Shown: positions 13,601 to 28,715 of the stretch, in pieces | Numbering within the stretch: the stretch's first letter is position 1 | Layout of the letters: every line of letters begins with the position of its first letter | NCBI RefSeq assembly: GCF_020085105.1 | Contig: NC_058055.1 | Span: forward strand, 19,645,822-19,709,821 | Length of the DNA stretch: 64,000 bases | From: Siniperca chuatsi | Lineage: Eukaryota; Chordata; Actinopteri; Centrarchiformes; Sinipercidae | Direction of reading: 5' to 3' | Made by a program: the position numbers and the translations under genes | Notes under the pieces: model-generated | Databases searched by the model: none | Told to the model about the DNA's origin: nothing | The model's input: the letters and a program-made list of their open reading frames with translations, nothing else

Positions 13601-16600
13601 TGATCGTTCACATTCTTTACTGGTCTTAACTGCAGGATTTCCCACAAAAATTTCAAGAGCTGCACTGTGAAAAACACAAGGGGATCAATTTGTCTTAGTT
13701 TTACACCCCAGCTCTGACATGGCAGTTTTTCCATAACACACACTGAAAGACCACCAGGCTGAAATATGTGTATCTTGCAACCTAAATCCTCAGACATCCA
13801 CTTCACACAGGCCTTAAATCGGAGCATAAAATTGTCAGGACATAAAACCCGGTCTCATGTTTTCAAAGTGTTGCGTCTCAGACGACTTTATTGGCCACAT
13901 CAAGAAGTGCTTTTTTTATCTTTAGAACAGTTGTACTTTAAAAATTCAGGGTGTGAGGTAATATACACAAAGTCTACCTCTGTTCATTAAACTACAACTA
14001 GTGGGGCATGTTTCTGGACAGATAAACCAGGAGTAAGCCTTAATTTTGTTAACCTTTGTTTTAAAAGTAGCTTTCTGAAACACATCTTACATGGTTTTAA
14101 GTATAGTAACTTGACTGTGGAGTTCTGGACTAAGTTAAATTAGACTGATTTCATCCATTTATTTTAGTCCTCATTTGTGAGAGTACATGCAGACATCACT
14201 GTCCTAATGAAGCTCAGAAAACCTGGATGGCATTATAAAAAGACCAACATTTGATTGAATCAGACAAGTAAAAACTGACAAAACAGCAAAAGTGTTTTAC
14301 AAACAGAAAATCCTTATAGTGATAAGGACTTGGAGAAAAGACAACAGTGTATATTTGTACAAGTAAAAAACAGTCATGCAAGCTAGTTTTAATCTGAATT
14401 ATTAAGTGGATTGCTCCTGTCAATAAGTACTTGTCCAGTTCGCTGTTCTTGTAGGTCTTCTATGAAATGCTGCAGTCTACATAATCCATACATCTCCACT
14501 GACAGACAGCATTAAAAGTGGGGTATGCGATTCTGTAGAAATCCAATACCATGACAAATACCATGATATAGAGCGAATAACGACACAACAAGTAATGTAA
14601 CTAGCGTTAGCTTTTGTGGGTTAGCAAACTGTCGCTGCAGTTGCTTCTGTGAAGCTAACAGCCAGAGAGTGCGAGACGGTTTCCCAGAGCCGGCACACCA
14701 GCGTAAATACACAAGAGTTTTTTTCAGTGTACACACACCAAACGGACAGCTAGCGGACCGTGAGGAGATATTCACTGAATTTGACAAAAAGACGTATATT
14801 GGATTAGAATTGCATACCCCACCTTTAATCTGTAAAAGTTAAATTAAGTTAATTAAACCATCATTTAGTCCTGTAGTAACTCAAATCAGGAAATCAATTA
14901 ATTTATTCATTTATATAAGGCTCGATTTAATGTGATACTATTACAAGCCATATCAGAAAAAGCCAATTTGAGCATTTCGGTTTAAAAGGGCACTTCAGCC
15001 AAGAAGAAGGCTTGATGCCTGTCTGGGAAAATGGCCAATGGTGCTTAAATATTCTCATACTTTGTAGTGATGTTTTTTTGCATTGTAAATGTGTTGATTT
15101 TCATCACGTTTGTAGCTTCTCATGTTGCTGTATGTGCATCGGCACCAGAGCAGAATGTCAAAACTGTAATATTTGCAGTTACATGGCACAGTCAAGAGAC
15201 TTCTTGTAATCAAAACCAGGAGGCGAGAGGCCAACCCATACTCCCTTAAATGACTTTGCACCTTCAGTAATAACTCATTCAACAACCATCATGAATGCGA
15301 GCAGATTTTAAGTGAGCTGTGAGAGAAATCAGGGTGAGAGAAATAAACAGGGCTGAGGGAAAGAACGCAAGAGAGAGATGGAGAAGTAAACAAAGCGCTT
15401 GTGTTTGGACCGACAGTTAGTTACTCCTCTCTCAAGTGTTTTGTGTAATCAGCATTACTCACATTTGCTAATGTTTTCCATATGCATGACACTCGTATTG
15501 TGCTGTCAGTCCCAAACTTAACATAATGTACAGTAGTTGTACATCTTTATTATTGTGCTACAGGCAAAATCCAGAAATCCATTTTTTAGGAGTATTCTGT
15601 ATAATCAAGATAAAGGGTTTATATGTGTCCGTTCTACAGTTTGGATTAGTTTACTGGGAAGAGTTCTGTGAAAGTGAAAATGGCACATAATTTATTGTAC
15701 TTCAGTTTACAGTTTGTGAAGTAAATATGAAACAACCTAAAATTTGGTGTGGAAGAACTTCACTTAACAGAATCACAGAGTGAAGTGTAGGCAAAACAGA
15801 GGCAATGAGAGATAAAGAGAGAGAACCCGAGACTTTGCTTCTCTCACATCTATAAACATTTAGTCCACTTTAAAGATAAACACATGAAGTTGCTCAGAAA
15901 CATAGCTTGCTTTGCTCTGCTGATTGCTGCAGTGTCCATCGCATCTCTGAGCACTGACTAAGCAGTTTCCACCAACCAAGCTAACCAAATTCAAATTCTT
16001 CACATTGGCCTGAATGAAGAAGTGAATAGGTTAACTGTATTGCTTGCTCTTTCTCTGATTCATCTCCACGTACACACACAAACAATCATCCCTCTCTTTG
16101 CTGTTTACATTCATGTGTTATCTTGTAAGTCAATAAAAAAAGGTATTGTTTTTTATAGGGGATACAAAAGATCATTATAAATATGCATAAACATGGCCTT
16201 GACACAGTGAGTTTGCTGACACATTAGATCAGACTCAATAGCTCTATACAGTGCAAAAATACCTGGTGAAAAATCCTCATAAATAACATTTGCATTTGCA
16301 ACATTAACATTTATCTTTATTTAATCAAGTCAGATTGACCCAATTTAACTTGACAGTCTTCACACATAGTTCTGCCTTAATCCATCTCCTCTTAAAAAGC
16401 CTTTCAGACAAAAGCATCATCTTTCTGCATTCTCTTTGGTAAGAATGCTGACACAGTGTATGCTGCTCCAGGACTTGATTTGGGTGTCTGACAGCTCTTT
16501 TTGCTGATATAGCTAACCATCATGTGGGATCTACTGCTTAAGTTTCCTTTTCTCATTCTCGTCACTTTCTCTCCCACTTTCTTTATCTGTCATTCATCTA

Positions 16601-19600
16601 TCTCCTGTCTTCTGCCCCACTGACTTTCTGTACATCTTTCTTGCAATTAACAATGAATTTATATCACAATGATGCTCACCGACAAACTATTCTGTTGAAA
16701 AGAAAACCTGTTTCCAAATCAAAAATACCTGATCTCTATATTTTCTCTCTTTTATCTGTGCACCTCCTATCTTCTTGGCACATACTGTTCATTCCTGATC
16801 TGTGGGTCCATACGGTACCAACCTGTTGTCTGTGACAGCTGTGATTTGTCTTCCTGGATGAGTGCCTTGGTATAAGAGACTTTACAGCAGAGCAGCATTC
16901 TAGCCATTCCTCCTCAGATATAAATTAAAGACATGTACCATAACTCAAAAGACCCATAGTATCAAAGCAACACACAAAACCTTAATTTATAACAGTAAAG
17001 GTTCTTAGAGGGTATAAGACGAACCTCTGTTAGAGGAGCGTTTGTTTGATGATGAAAGACTGGAGACAATCTTCAGTTTAGCTTTATAATAACACTGGCA
17101 GTTTAGTGTATATTAAAGGGCTGACAGATTTGTAACCAAGTTCCATTCTAATGGCTTTGGTGTAAGTGAAACAGCAATGCCAGCAATTTTGTTTTTATGA
17201 CCTCACATGTTACAAAAAAGTTACTGCATGTAGTGCACAGCAGGAGGAGGAAAAATTATGACCTTGCTGTATGCTATGAACCTTGGAGAGTCTGTGAGTG
17301 TTGCTCCTCTCAGATATGGAGTGGTTAACATTGCTGGGTTCGTCTATCTGTTATTAAAGACTTGTCGCTTTCCACACTGTTATGGAAAAGTACACTGTCG
17401 ACTCCCTTCAAACGTGACAAGACTGTTACAGATAGAGCCACAGTGTTTGCACAATATTTGGCACAACTAGGAGACACGTTAGAACATTTGTCTTATTTTG
17501 ATGGCAAACCAATTTCTGGCCATTTTTACAAATGCACTGTGTTTGTGTAGCCTGCAGAAGTTTCTTCAGAGTGAAATCTGCTGCTTCAAAATAATTTTTG
17601 TGATGCAAAAAAGCAGCTTTTAAAGCATAATTTCCTTGTCCCTCATGATGCACACTTTGTGAGGTAGATTGAATGTGGCTGCTTTTACTCACACTTGAAC
17701 CATGTAAAAAAATGTTGTGGAAATGTTACTAGGTACTACTAGGCAGATTGCAAGAGCGACTTATAAAGTCTGAAGGGGGTTGTGTTTTGTCTTTATTTAC
17801 AGATGCACGTGTGTGTATTCTTGTATTTCTTCAATGAGGACAAAATCTACACACAAGGATGAAAAGGTGAACAGTTTGTATACAGTACCCTCATGGTTTG
17901 TTTGCAATGATTTTTCTGTATATCACTGGAAGTCCCTTGATCCTCCTAATGTTTTGGTTGGCCTGGTGAAGGGATGAAGCTTTGATTGAGTTTTGCTTTG
18001 ATTCTCATTGGAAGGGGATTTAGAAAGAGACAGTCCCTGATCTTGAGACACCCACACGATGACCTCACAGGAGTTGCTCGGCTCTCAGACGAGCAATAAA
18101 TTATTGTGAGGAAAATGAGCAGGCGCTCCTGAATAGGCTGGTGGAAAGAAAATGTCACTGATGCTGCCACAACGAGGGGTTCACTGTTTGCAAAAGTGTG
18201 CAAAATCAGTACAACATGCAAGAAATAAAGTTTTCCCAAAATGGATAATGTGAAGAAGACAAGTGTATCTAACTAGGGGTCTGACTGGCAAAATATATTT
18301 GCCTTCATCTGTGGTGACCCAAATTACTTTCTCACCCAAATTGTCAAGTTGTTTTTGTGTTTTAGAGTGTTTTACCACCGCATAACCTGATCTAACTTGA
18401 GCTATTTTTATTTTCACAGAGGAGGTTATATTTTAAGTCTCAATTGTTTGCCTGATTTAGCGGGATATCTTAAAACTGTGTTGACAGATTTCAATAAAAT
18501 GTGATGGAATGTAAGATCATGGGCCTAGGAACAAGTAATTCACTTTTGAACACTTGTTATTTTCTCATGAACTAACTTGAGTGAAAAACAGTCTGGCACA
18601 TGTATCTCAAGGATGTCTATCACTATTTTGATGCTAAGATTAAACATATCAAAATATGTTCTAGTGTTAAAATAGAGTAATGACACATTTATGTTATTTG
18701 GGCTGCCTTGACAGAGGTATGCGCTCTCTGAGTACTTTAGGTTAGCTGCCACGCCCCGAAATTAAACTGCTTACATTGAACTATGAGCTAATAGTTTTAC
18801 GTGAAAACAGTACAAAATGGCAAGTCCATTATGCTGTGTAGAAATATAATGTGTTTGGAAATTGTGTCGACAACGTGAAATTTGTGTTTGGAAGTTTGTG
18901 CCAATTTGATTAGACTGTGACAGAATCCACACTGCCAAAGATACAAAAACAAGAAATGACTTAAGTAAGCTGGTGTTGGAAGAGAGTTACAAAGTCAGTC
19001 TGCCAGAAGACTCATTTTATTTTACAGTCATGTAATGCAGAGAAGGAATCCCCTCTGAGGTCTTTTGTTTACTCTAAAGAGTATAAATGGAGAAAGAGGC
19101 CATCATTCAGTCACCAAGAAGAGCTAGCTACAGTATTAGACATATGCAACACATCTCTGCCCTCTCAAGTCTTAATTTGGGACATTTAGGTCAGTTAGAG
19201 AGATAGGGACAGGAAACAGGAAAGCCCAATTAAACTGAACCAATCACAACAAGCCAACCAAAGCAGTAGAATGTAAACAGATGGCCAATTCCTCTTTTTT
19301 CTGTCTCCCTGTCTGTCTTTCTCTTTTTGTCTTGCATCCTACCCATTGGGCATTCTCCTTTATACTTCCTTTGCTTCTCTTCATTTCTTCCTGTCTGTAC
19401 TTTTAATGACACAAGTAAAGCACACACATTCCCACACACTTTTCTTCACATACCCCCTCTCTACCTCGACAATACCCGAACAAGAAGTAGCTACGTGTTT
19501 CAGCGGATACCATAGTGACTGCCTGAAAAGTTCCACAGCCGTTGGCACTATAGGACAAACACTGTGAGATACAAGTGCCAGCTCTCTCTCTCCCTTTCTC

Positions 19601-22600
19601 AAATAAAGAGAAAGCGAGATTTCTCTTTATTTCTCTTTCTCTCCCCCCTTTTTGTCCTTCATCCTTCCCAGACATCTTTAACTGAGTGAAAAAGGCCTTT
19701 CCCTATAACTCATTCTGGACCTCTTTAAGCAGATGGACTGAAGATACAATCGTCTGAGGGTCTAAGTATAGAGCAAGAAGAGCCATAATTCTATCAGAGA
19801 GACAGAGAGAGGTGGGTCCAGCCTGTCTGCTGGAGTTGTTTGTATTGCTGGCTTTGGCTGTACAGTGTGGATCACACAAACACTGGCAGCCAGGACAATA
19901 TTCATCTCTTAACTTGAACAGTTAAAATTAAATAAATAATATAACTCCTGCTTGTGATGTGTTGTTTAGGAAACTTTTTTTTATGTTTTGACCATCTTAC
20001 AGTGTCACCACTATTTTTTTCCCTCTGAGACATAAACAGCTTTCAGCAAAAGCCTGAGACCACTCGGTTATAGATGCTGCCACTCGGTTATAGATGCTGA
20101 TCAAAACAGGTTTTTGACCAAATAAAACACAGTCATTTTATAAAAACATAAATACTCACGCCATTTTAAATATAACTGAAACTTATCATGCTGTACTGCC
20201 CTTTTTGTGCTGCACTTCGTTCTACATGCTACATTTCATGCTCTGCTGAAACCATGAAATGTAGCTTCAGCTTGACCAAGGTGAGTGACTGTGAGCACAG
20301 ATGAGTCCAGAAAACTGAGCGCTAGCCCAGCTGGTGAGTGGGATTGGACAGCAGATCTTGAAACCCATAAATGAATCTGGACCAACATTCAAGTTTTCAC
20401 TGAGGCTTCAGAGGCAGTTACACATATTTTTTGTTTTCACCTTTCAACTCATTGTTTAGCTGTCCGGCCCTCATAGCATAATTTTCAGCCATGGGAGGCA
20501 GCTGTTATCAGTGAAAAAGCTTTAAAACCCCGCTGTACGCAACCTGCTCAGCACCAAACATCAGTCAGACAAAGTTAGCGGTTAGCTGGTAAACATAGTG
20601 GAACATTTAGCAGGGAGTTGGTGGAGACCAAAAACTTAACCAAAAGCTTAAAAAAAGACACCATATCATCACCATAAGTGATGATATGATATGTAAATGT
20701 TGTGTTCACAACTTCATAAAAAAATGAAGAATATCACAGTACAGAAAGAAATGCCATAAACTATGCTTTCTATCAGGTTTAATTGACTTTATTTCTACAG
20801 GATGGGTTTACACCAGAGGCAAGAAGTTGTGCAAAATAAGTCCATAAAACCTATTAAAAAGCTTGGTTTTCAAAGTAACAAACCAAATGTGAACAGTTCA
20901 TAAAAAGAAGTACACTGAGAACACCAAAAACCATCCACTCACACACACTGAGTTTACAGTAATCCACCCCTGTGTAAATGACAGGGATTGTGTAATTATA
21001 GTTGTTAATATGACATAATGTTCGATCCATCCCCAGATGTGTGGGGGTTTTCTACAGACCGCCCGCATGAAACCATGCAACTACACCATGTGACTAGCAA
21101 ACATGAGCTCATCTCCACATTCAGACTTATGACTCAAAATTGGAGCTTAAAAGCTTCTTCATGTGCATTCAAGGGTGAAGATTTCATGTTCATCTTCCAA
21201 TTCACTGCACTAAATTGAGATTTGCAGCTGGGAAAGTCCATTAGCCTACTTGGAGTAAAAAGTAGGTGAGGCTCAATGGACCATGAAGGCCCAGATTGTG
21301 TCACATAGGTTGTCAAACATGAAGAAGTATATCAAGTTAACTTTAAAGTGCTTTATCATCATAGTATAATCTAAAACAAATACGAAGAGCTATTTGCAAA
21401 TGGTTTTTGACCCATGAGTGCTACTTTTGGAGCCACAGGTTTTCTGAGTGAAGTGGTAAAGCTCACCAGTTTTTCCAGCTATCATTTGAGTTGCCATTGT
21501 GGGCCCTGCCCTGAGTAGCTGGCAGCCACCCAGCCAACAGAATTTCATTTATATTGATTAGTTTTAGGGCAGAGGTTTAATGTTACCTCATCTAAATGTT
21601 ATTTCAGAGGCCATCCCACCCCACCAAGAAAAATATCTTTAAGGGAGCACAGCACATGATACTAAAGTTGTCTCTTGTTTCTCAAAATTGCTGAAATGCA
21701 CCGACAGGCTCAATGTTGAAATCAGGCTGTCATAATGATGACAAAATAACTTCAAATGTCAAACTGTGGGTTTTGTCAAAACTTGGCTAGAATAAAGGAT
21801 CAGATAAATAGCAGTATAACAGGTTAGGCATTAACTAAGGTACAGGGACAAGAGCTCACAAGCAATGGGGTCCGTAGTCTATAGACAACTTTATCTTCTT
21901 TATCTTTATGTGATATACCTTGCAAGAAATGAAAACACTGAACAAACATCGCGCAGGGACAGAAAACTTAAAATATATTTGTTGTCAGAAACAAAAAAAG
22001 ACATATATACAAGCTTGTATGTGTGTACAGTTCTGCAGTTGCTTCAGTTGTAGTACATTGGACATTATAACAATTTACATGGTAATATTTCCATATTCAC
22101 ACAATACAGTATGCACATCCCGCTGGTGTGCACTTTTAGTTTCCACCAGCTAGTCAGGTCCTTGGCAATAAATGTAGATGAATGGGAGCAGGATCTGTTG
22201 TCCAGATGCACCGTCTCACTGTGCTGCTGATTGATGCCCTGGAGAAGAAGTCTCTGTGTGTTCTGTCTTTCTCCCTCAAGTGATATTCACTTCAAAAGGT
22301 GATTTATTGGTAAAATACAGCACTTTATCATACCAACAGGAAGATGATATGCATGAAATCTATTGAATTAATTTATCAGTTGAATAAAGTAGTATCGATT
22401 AAAGCAAGCAGATGAGAAGTAATCTGAGAAGTGGACAACAATTCATAGGTCTGGGACCAGGTTGGCAGATGAGCAGTGGCAATACATCTGAGTTACACAG
22501 CAGTAGTATTACAGTAGTTCATCTCTCTCTCTCCATTCTCTAACACACACTCATGTAAAGAGTACTGATACACACATAAATATGTCCAATGCCACAGAAA

Positions 22601-25600
22601 CTTTCCTTGCATTTTCACATGCATGGACATAAACCTGCTAGTGCAGGTGTTCAACTCCGCTCAGTGGAACTATTGATGGCTCAGGTTTATAAATTTAGCT
22701 CAGGTTTATAAATGTAGCTCTTTAGTCTGCACACTGCTACACGGATATACTATCTCTTACCAGTCTACATCTTGCTCAGGACTGAGACATGATGATGATG
22801 GTGTGTACTGTTCCTGAAAGTAGAAGTGAAAATTAATTTTTTATGATATTTTCCCTTAAAACACTGAATCCAAGACATTGTGGCTTCTGCAGTGCCGATG
22901 CAGTATCTACAGGATTTTTGCAAACTTTTCTGTGCAAGTCTTAACCCTCTTGTAAGGACAAAGCTTTTACAGAGAGAGAACCAACACATAACTCAAAGTT
23001 TGAATTATTGATCATCTACATGGACATCTTCATGTGCAGAGCATCTTCTGTAATTATATTCCAGGAGCCATAATGTCCATTTAAAACCAGTGGCATGGTT
23101 AAAATATAGAAGGTTTTTGTCTTACAGCTTCATCTGGCTTACCACAGAGAACAAGCACTTCAATAAACTCACTGCTGCTTATAGAATTTAAATTCAAACA
23201 TATTCTTTAAAAGGATTGGACTTCACTTGGTTGCTCTAATTTTACATCAAGCCATTTAGAGGTTTCTGTATGTAGTGGTAAGGTCATCAAATAGAGAGAA
23301 GTACAAAAAGTAATAAAGTTGAGATCCTCTGAGAGACCATGCAGTTTACTAAAAAGCCACTGACATTGGTCAAATTACTGAAAATTAGAGTGTAGTTGTT
23401 ATATCATCACATTTTTCATCCTCAATCATCAAGTCTAGCTGCCTCAACTATGAGAAAATAAGTCAAACAGGAAGATAAAAACAATCCTCTGTGTTGGTTT
23501 GGCTATCAAAAGGCAGAGCATTTTCCACAGCTCAAACCAAACAATCAGAATAACAACTTGAGGCCCATAATGGGGCAGAAAAGTGCTTCAAATAGACCAA
23601 AGATTGATGCTACGATTCCTTAGCACAAGCCAAGTATCCTGGTCTGCAGTATTATATAGTACGTGAGCACATTGTCAGTTAAAATTAGACAACACAGCAT
23701 GAAAATAGCTCTATTAAAGCCAGTGGCTGTTGGAAGCAACAGTGGTGTGTGGATTTAAGGGATCAAATCCATCCAAAACTGAAATTTTGCTAGCCTCCTA
23801 ATGCTAATCCAAGGCATTTCCATGTAACATCACTAGCCAGCAGCATTTAAGATGGATTCTAGGAAATTGACAATGTAAATCCTTAAATTCTATTCCTGAC
23901 TTTATTTATATATTTATTTATCGGATATATTTATTATGAATCAAAACACAAGTGGGCTGCTGTAGGTAATTTGTTTAACTTGCTCTTTAATCTGTGTAGC
24001 ATTAATCTTCTACTTTTCAAATAAGCACATAAAGTAAGTAAAGTAAATCTAGGGCAAATATATCCATGTCAATTACCTCACCACCCTTACTGTTGTTTAA
24101 TGGTTGAGTCAGGTCTGTATGCTGTCCCATCATAGGCCTGACACAGCAGCTTGGTACAGTAGCTCCCATAAACGGAAGCCAGCGAGCTGCCTTCCAAATG
24201 AGTGCACTTGTTTGCTTGGCATCTCCATGGTTTCCATGGCCAGGGGCTTAAAAGAGGCGTGTGTGTATGGTTGTGTGTGTGAGTGAGAGAGAGCAACTGC
24301 ATATAAGAGAACATGTTTTTCCTCAAAACACTGGGTATGCACGTGTATCTATTTACTTACATGAACATGTCATGCATATATTTGGACATGTGTATGTGTG
24401 TTTGTACATGCATGATTGTGTGTGTGTCATGCACTTTCAGACGTGTGTGGGCTTGTCTAAATGACTATCCCACTTGGCCTACTGAGCTACATAATGTCTC
24501 ATTCCTCTTGTGCACCATGGGACCATTCGGGATGTGAATTCATTCACTGGCTTGTTACTCTGAAATCCCAATGACACAATACTTTCCGGTAGGTTCTGCT
24601 TGTGCATCAAAGTGGTTCCCTTTCTGGACAGAGACTACACTGGACCCATTGTGTTCTACACTGACATGAATGCTTACTTGACCATTTTATTCAATTGCAA
24701 TTCAGGCTGGGTAATGACCATGAACAGTTATAATGGGTGGCAAAGCTTTGAGGTTTGTTGTAGAAACATTTAAAAAGTAAATTAGATTATAAAACAGTGT
24801 TTTTGACCAACTAAATTTAAGTTTTGTTTCAAGATTACTTTCTAATTCAAGGGCAGTGATGACTCCAAGGCTGTTTTTAATCATTCATTTTTATTATATT
24901 TAACTACTTACAGGCATTTCACAATCTAAGTGCCTCTTAGCTGGGCGTGTCAGGGTGTTCACTTACTTCATTGACCAAGGAGCAATTGTTGGGAGATAAG
25001 AGCCTTCATTGTCTGAGTGACCCTGAGAGTTTGACTGAGAACAAGCTGGCTACTGCTCTTTCCAACATTAATTACAATGTTCACAGACCTTGACCCTCCT
25101 TTATCTTATTTTCAGTTGAGAAGAAACTAACAGCTAATGTGTTCCAAGTGGAGGGTTTGGAGAGGTTTGGCCTGTTTTGATTGGTGGAGAAGTTTCCGAT
25201 AAGGAAGACAGATGGAAGTTTGGAAACTTTTTGCCATAACCTTGGCTCATGAAGTACACATTGTTGGAGGAGAGGTGTGCAGAAAGAATTCGATGGTATC
25301 TGCTGACCAATTGCTGCACCTTGACCTCTGATGTCATTAACAGGCAGGGATTGTTGAGAGGTTGCCATGAAAACAAAACAACAAGGATGACCCTGAGAAG
25401 TATCACCTTTTGCTTTAATAGCCCTGAAGGAAGGTTAACCAGTGCATCCACTATTGTTTCAACAGCGGCCTGACAATGTGTTAGTGAACATTTCTTCCTC
25501 TGTGATCTAGGCATTATTATGAGTTCAGTATAATAGACTTAATCTTTCCAGTGTCATAGAAATATTATCATGACATGTCTGAACAAATGAGTGTATGAAT

Positions 25601-25780
25601 TATTTTATAATCCAGTTCATCGGGTTTCAGTGCAGAGCCACAGCTCAGATGCAGTTCACCTTCTCCTCTTTTCTTCAAATCTCTCCATCTACTCATTCAA
25701 AGTTAGTGTTTTCCTTTAATTCTTTGCCTTTTCTGTGCAAAGTGCAGCATACATGGTCATTATTATTATCATATTAATAT
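13601..25780. other. intergenic region, no gene recognised
   Basis: About 12 kb of AT-rich DNA. Apart from the MITE at 14512-14828 and a 13-bp perfect hairpin at 20228-20265, only short chance frames, CA/GT-rich patches near 24260-24430 and a 21-bp tandem duplication near 20060-20100 were seen. No splice-bounded frame with recognisable protein content was found on either strand. Confidence 0.6.
14512..14828. mobile_element. MITE with TTAA ends (piggyBac-like)
   Basis: The left end TTAAAAGTGGGGTATGCGATT and the right end are reverse complements (GTGGGGTATGC core, then ATCCAATA about 20 bp further in). Both are bounded by TTAA, the target of piggyBac-type transposases. The interior is non-coding. 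This matches a common teleost MITE as remembered. It lies downstream of pdlim4. Confidence 0.75.
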
Positions 25781-25789
25781 TATTATTAT

Positions 25790-26617
25790 GTTTTCTGTAT
25801 TATGTCCTGCCTTGCTGAATTTGATGTCCAAAAATCCCCTGCAGTTGAATGACTCCAAATTAGACATAATTATAATTACCCCTTCTGGCCCCAGCACTAG
25901 CAGCATTTACAATCTCTCGTCTTGTCTTGTGCCTTATCTAATAATGTTAAAAAAGAGGCCCATAACCCAGGTGTACTTTTTGACCCAGAATTGTCTTTGG
26001 ATGCTCAGGTGACTAAAGTGATGCATTTCTGCTTTGTGCAACTGACACATTTAACCAAGATTAGGTCATTCCTTTCATCTGCAGTTCTAGAAAAGGTCAT
26101 CCATGCTTTATCTCTTACAGACTCGACTATTGCAAAGCACTTTATTCTGGTATCAGCAGGCGAAACATCCAAAGAATGCAATTTATACAAAACGCAGCTG
26201 CCAGACTTTTAACAGGTACTAAGAGAAGCAACCATATCACACCAATCCTTGCTCTCCTTCACTGGTTACCAGTGAGTTTTAGAATTGATTTTAAGATTTT
26301 ACTGCTCATTTTTAAAGCCTTGAATGGTCAGGTTGCTTCCTAAATCTGTGATCTGCTAACTCCCCATGAGCCTTATCGCTGCTTGAGATCCTCTGGCAGG
26401 GCCCTGTTAATGGTTCCAAAATATTGACATGTCACTAAAGATGACCGGACCTTTGCTGTCTGTCCTTCAGCTGTGGAACTCAGTATCCTCTTTTAAATAT
26501 CTTCTTAAAACTCACTTGGATTTAATTTACTTTCATTATTTGTTTTTACTGTAAAGCACTTTGTAACTTTGTTTTGAAAGGTGCGATATACTGTACATAA
26601 GATTATTATTATAAAAG

Positions 26618-26654
<37 letters not shown>

Positions 26655-26665
26655 CATTATTATAA
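25790..26665 (+). mobile_element. L2-like LINE, 5'-truncated and decayed
   Basis: Translated pieces match the C-terminal end of L2/CR1-type reverse transcriptases: GVLFDPELSLDAQVTKV (about 25970), then KIRSFLSSAVLEKVIHALSL, then in other frames a TPILALLHWLPVSFRIDFKI-like stretch and LLKTHL. Several frameshifts and stops break it. The 3' end has the TAAAGCACTTTGTAACTTTG motif followed by an (ATT)n tail at about 26617-26660, as in L2 elements. Confidence 0.8.
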
Positions 26666-28645
26666 ATGCAGTATAAATTAGCAAGTTAAAGGCGTTGGGT
26701 TATGGTGGTTGGATGCCAACATAGACGAGATTTCGAGGGTTTCGAGCAACGCGCTCCTGATGAACTTCACCTCTCCTCCTGTGTTCTGTATTTACTCAGT
26801 CATTCAATATGCTCTCCTTTCATATTATCAAAACCAAAAAAGTTTAGTGGTAATATGTTGGTGGAAATAGTCTAATAATGTGTGTGGTGTCTTGTTTTGG
26901 GGCTAATCCATCAACGGCTAGTTTAGCCCCGGTGACGTACTGAAGTACTGTCCTTGCAGCTTCACACAGCCTCCATCTTTGAACAAAACCCAGGTGATTC
27001 CAGCTAGGTAGCCAGCTAAGAAGACACAACATTTAAATACGAGTTTTTGGAGTTATTTGAAGGCCTATTATTATCTTGGCAGACGCTAACCACCTCCTCT
27101 TCCCCCAAGCCACAGAGACGCAATTGATGTCGGTCCTCTCATCCAACTACCTGTAAAACATGTTGGCTCAATTGAACATTACTGGGATTAGTCACTGTAA
27201 TGTGACTACTTTATTTGAAATTATAATTCCTTATGCTATTTGTTGCTGTAAAAACCATAGACTGTATAAAATAGGTAAAAACAGATTATATGCACTGTAC
27301 GTTACTAACTTAAGTAGCATGTTAACGTTAGTTAGCTATTTGTTTCTGCATGCTACTTAATCTTAACCATCTTTTGAGTGTGACGTTCATGCAAATTGGC
27401 CTACTTTTAAAATCACTCGAATCTAAATGTGGTGTTGATGGATACTTTTAACACAGCAGGGAAAGCACAGGTGGAATTAATTAACTACAGTCTGCAAGCC
27501 ATTAAGGGAGGGCTGGCAAGGCTTACTGGTCGTCATAAACGTTATTCGATACACCTGTGCATTTCTTGTTATGTCCCCCAGTGAAGTGCACAAAACACAC
27601 AATGCAAATTAAGATGCTTCTCAAAGCTGAAAAAAAGAGCAGACTGTGGTGCTACAGCTCAGAAAATTAAGAAATATAATACTCCAGTATTTGGCACACT
27701 TGTGTAGCGCTGTATGACGTTTTCAAATTTTAAATCAGCCATAGTGTTCAAAAGTTGCGTATGACTGTCTCATAACCATCCCTGCACTGTAAAGTCTTCT
27801 TCTTATTACAAGGTTGTTCTTACAAGGTCGAGGGACTTAACTTGTCATTTGCATTAAAATTAAAAGCTTTTGCTGCCATATACACACAACAATATGTACA
27901 CAGCTGATAATATATACACAAGTTGGCAGCCTGTTATCTTACATCAGCGCCATCTTACCTGTCAAAGTATTATACTTTCTAGATTTGTACACTGTTTTGT
28001 TTATATTATGGAATTGAGACACAGGATGTGGCCTTTGTCCACAGCTGCTAACAAAGTGAATACAGCTTCAGTTTCCTTGTAGTGTGTTTTAGTTAAAGAA
28101 TATAAGCTTTTAAAAAATTCCAAGATTTTACCTTGACATACATTTCTAAACTGAGGGGTATCCTACTATAAGAAAGGGGACCATACTATTTTCTCATCTT
28201 ACCCACTGAATGTGCTCGGATTGTGTTCCGCTCTCTCATCTGGCTGTGTGCCAGACCTATACAATAAAATCCTGAGCCTGAATGGAGGATAAAAGCTGCA
28301 GCTGTGGAAGCAGCATGCAGTCAGACAAAAGTAAATGGAGTCATTCTCCAAATCAAGGCCAACTCATTTGACTGCTGCAGTTGTAACCCAAATATTCCCA
28401 GGCCACATGTTCTCAATGCAGGGGCATCAGGCAATAGGGGAAGCCCTCCTTCTTATGGAAAGTCATAAGTGTTATTCCATGTGACCTAAGTGTAAAGTCA
28501 GTTTTAAATGTTGTGACTGTAGGTAAGGGTTGCCATGTATTGTAGGATGGTACTAATGGAAAGACAGATAGTTGAGTGACGATTGTAGCGGTCAATGGGA
28601 TTCCCCCTTTGGAAACATGCAACCACAGATATGACAGCAAATCTT

Positions 28646-28648
<3 letters not shown>

Positions 28649-28714
<66 letters not shown>
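28649..28714. repeat. (GA)n microsatellite
   Basis: An uninterrupted GA run of about 33 units. Confidence 0.95.
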
Positions 28715-28715
<1 letters not shown>

